Assembly: GCA_964567755.1 (NCBI GenBank)
Contig: CAZMNW010000001.1
Location: 191,510-255,509, forward strand
DNA: 64,000 nucleotides
Direction: 5' to 3'
Source: DASRJW01 sp964567755
Lineage (GTDB): Bacteria; Krumholzibacteriota; Krumholzibacteriia; G020349025
Shown here in pieces: positions 63,860 to 64,000 of the stretch. The notes under the pieces were generated by a model. That model saw only the letters and a list, made by a program, of their open reading frames with translations, was not told the origin of the DNA and did no database searches. How positions within the stretch are numbered: position 1 is the first letter of the stretch; each line of letters starts with the position of its first letter. The position numbers and the translations under genes are program-made.

Positions 63860-64000
63860 CCTAGCCCGGATTATTCACGAAGTTGAAGACGAAAAAGCCT
63901 CCACGTGCTAAAAAGAGCTTGTTGACAGCAATTCTCGGCACCGAGGAGGCTTTCTCTTGGACACGAATCCTACGACAGAGTGTTTTCTGTTTCCAGGACT
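63860..64000 (+). mobile_element. Left end of a probable IS1380-type insertion sequence (partial)
   Basis: CCTAGCCCGGATTATTCACG at about 63860 resembles the terminal sequence of IS1380-family elements. Downstream, GAGGAGG lies seven bases before a TTG at 63957 that opens MDTNPTTECFLFPG, similar in style to the start of IS1380 transposases, and the frame runs off the window. TTGACA near 63921 could be its -35 box. Only the first 140 bases are visible, so the family call is tentative. Confidence 0.4.

Overview
The window is high-GC bacterial DNA from a Gram-negative-type (diderm) organism: it encodes a TonB-dependent receptor, a TolC-like outer-membrane channel with an RND pump, many lipoproteins with lipobox signals, and two secreted proteins plus one orphan fragment ending in FlgD-like/type-A sorting tails (GVYF/GTYFYR...LLR). 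That tail is common in the FCB-type uncultured phyla (Eisenbacteria, Krumholzibacteria, Latescibacteria and relatives), so an uncultured relative of those groups is the best guess. No rRNA, tRNA, CRISPR array or phage was seen.

Layout. 0-4 kb: a frameshifted nucleotidyltransferase with its small partner, a decayed sorting tail, a DinB-fold protein, a vanadium-haloperoxidase-like lipoprotein and a DUF4258/DUF2283 pair. 4-9.4 kb (minus): a glycan cassette of GT2 glycosyltransferase, asparagine synthase, methyltransferase and GT-C membrane protein. 9.6-14.7 kb (plus): an ABC exporter, a YbaY-NlpE-META lipoprotein and a secreted PQQ-type sugar dehydrogenase. 14.7-24.5 kb (minus): M14 peptidase, HD phosphohydrolase, SUMF1-fold protein, an HD-GYP/HEAT pair and a second GT-C protein. 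24.6-26.9 kb (plus): lipA and an AAA/DUF4143 ATPase preceded by two strong palindromes. 27-36.8 kb: an SdrD-B-repeat lipoprotein, an AGCS symporter, a CPA2 antiporter, a secreted glycoside-hydrolase-like protein and an unknown exported protein.

36.9-45.6 kb is a long minus-strand gene train: GAF sensor, E1-beta and E2 of a 2-oxoacid dehydrogenase, lipB, methyltransferase, CDF metal exporter, serine hydrolase and DUF4832 protein, several joined by 4-base overlaps. With lipA at 24.6 kb the window holds the full octanoyl-ACP route to lipoate beside one of its E2 acceptors, but E1-alpha and E3 are absent. 45.7-55 kb is a copper/heavy-metal island: Cys-rich exported protein, TolC, CusB-like adaptor, CusA-like pump and a CxxC lipoprotein on the minus strand, with a P1B copper ATPase divergent.

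55-60.6 kb is a zone of gene decay (GT-C remnant, start-less exported domain, 3' half of msrA, frameshifted membrane protein, minus-strand fragment) with an intact DUF427 protein and TonB receptor inside it. The right end is the most unusual part: three copies of one promoter-like element (TGTAAC, 16 bases, CTCATTCA) stand upstream of the TonB receptor region and of two related exported glycine-zipper proteins, and the latter two flank a HELAH metalloprotease-like protein with TPR-like repeats. The last ~140 bases look like the left end of an IS1380-type insertion sequence. Several genes elsewhere carry apparent single-base frameshifts, which may be real decay or assembly error.
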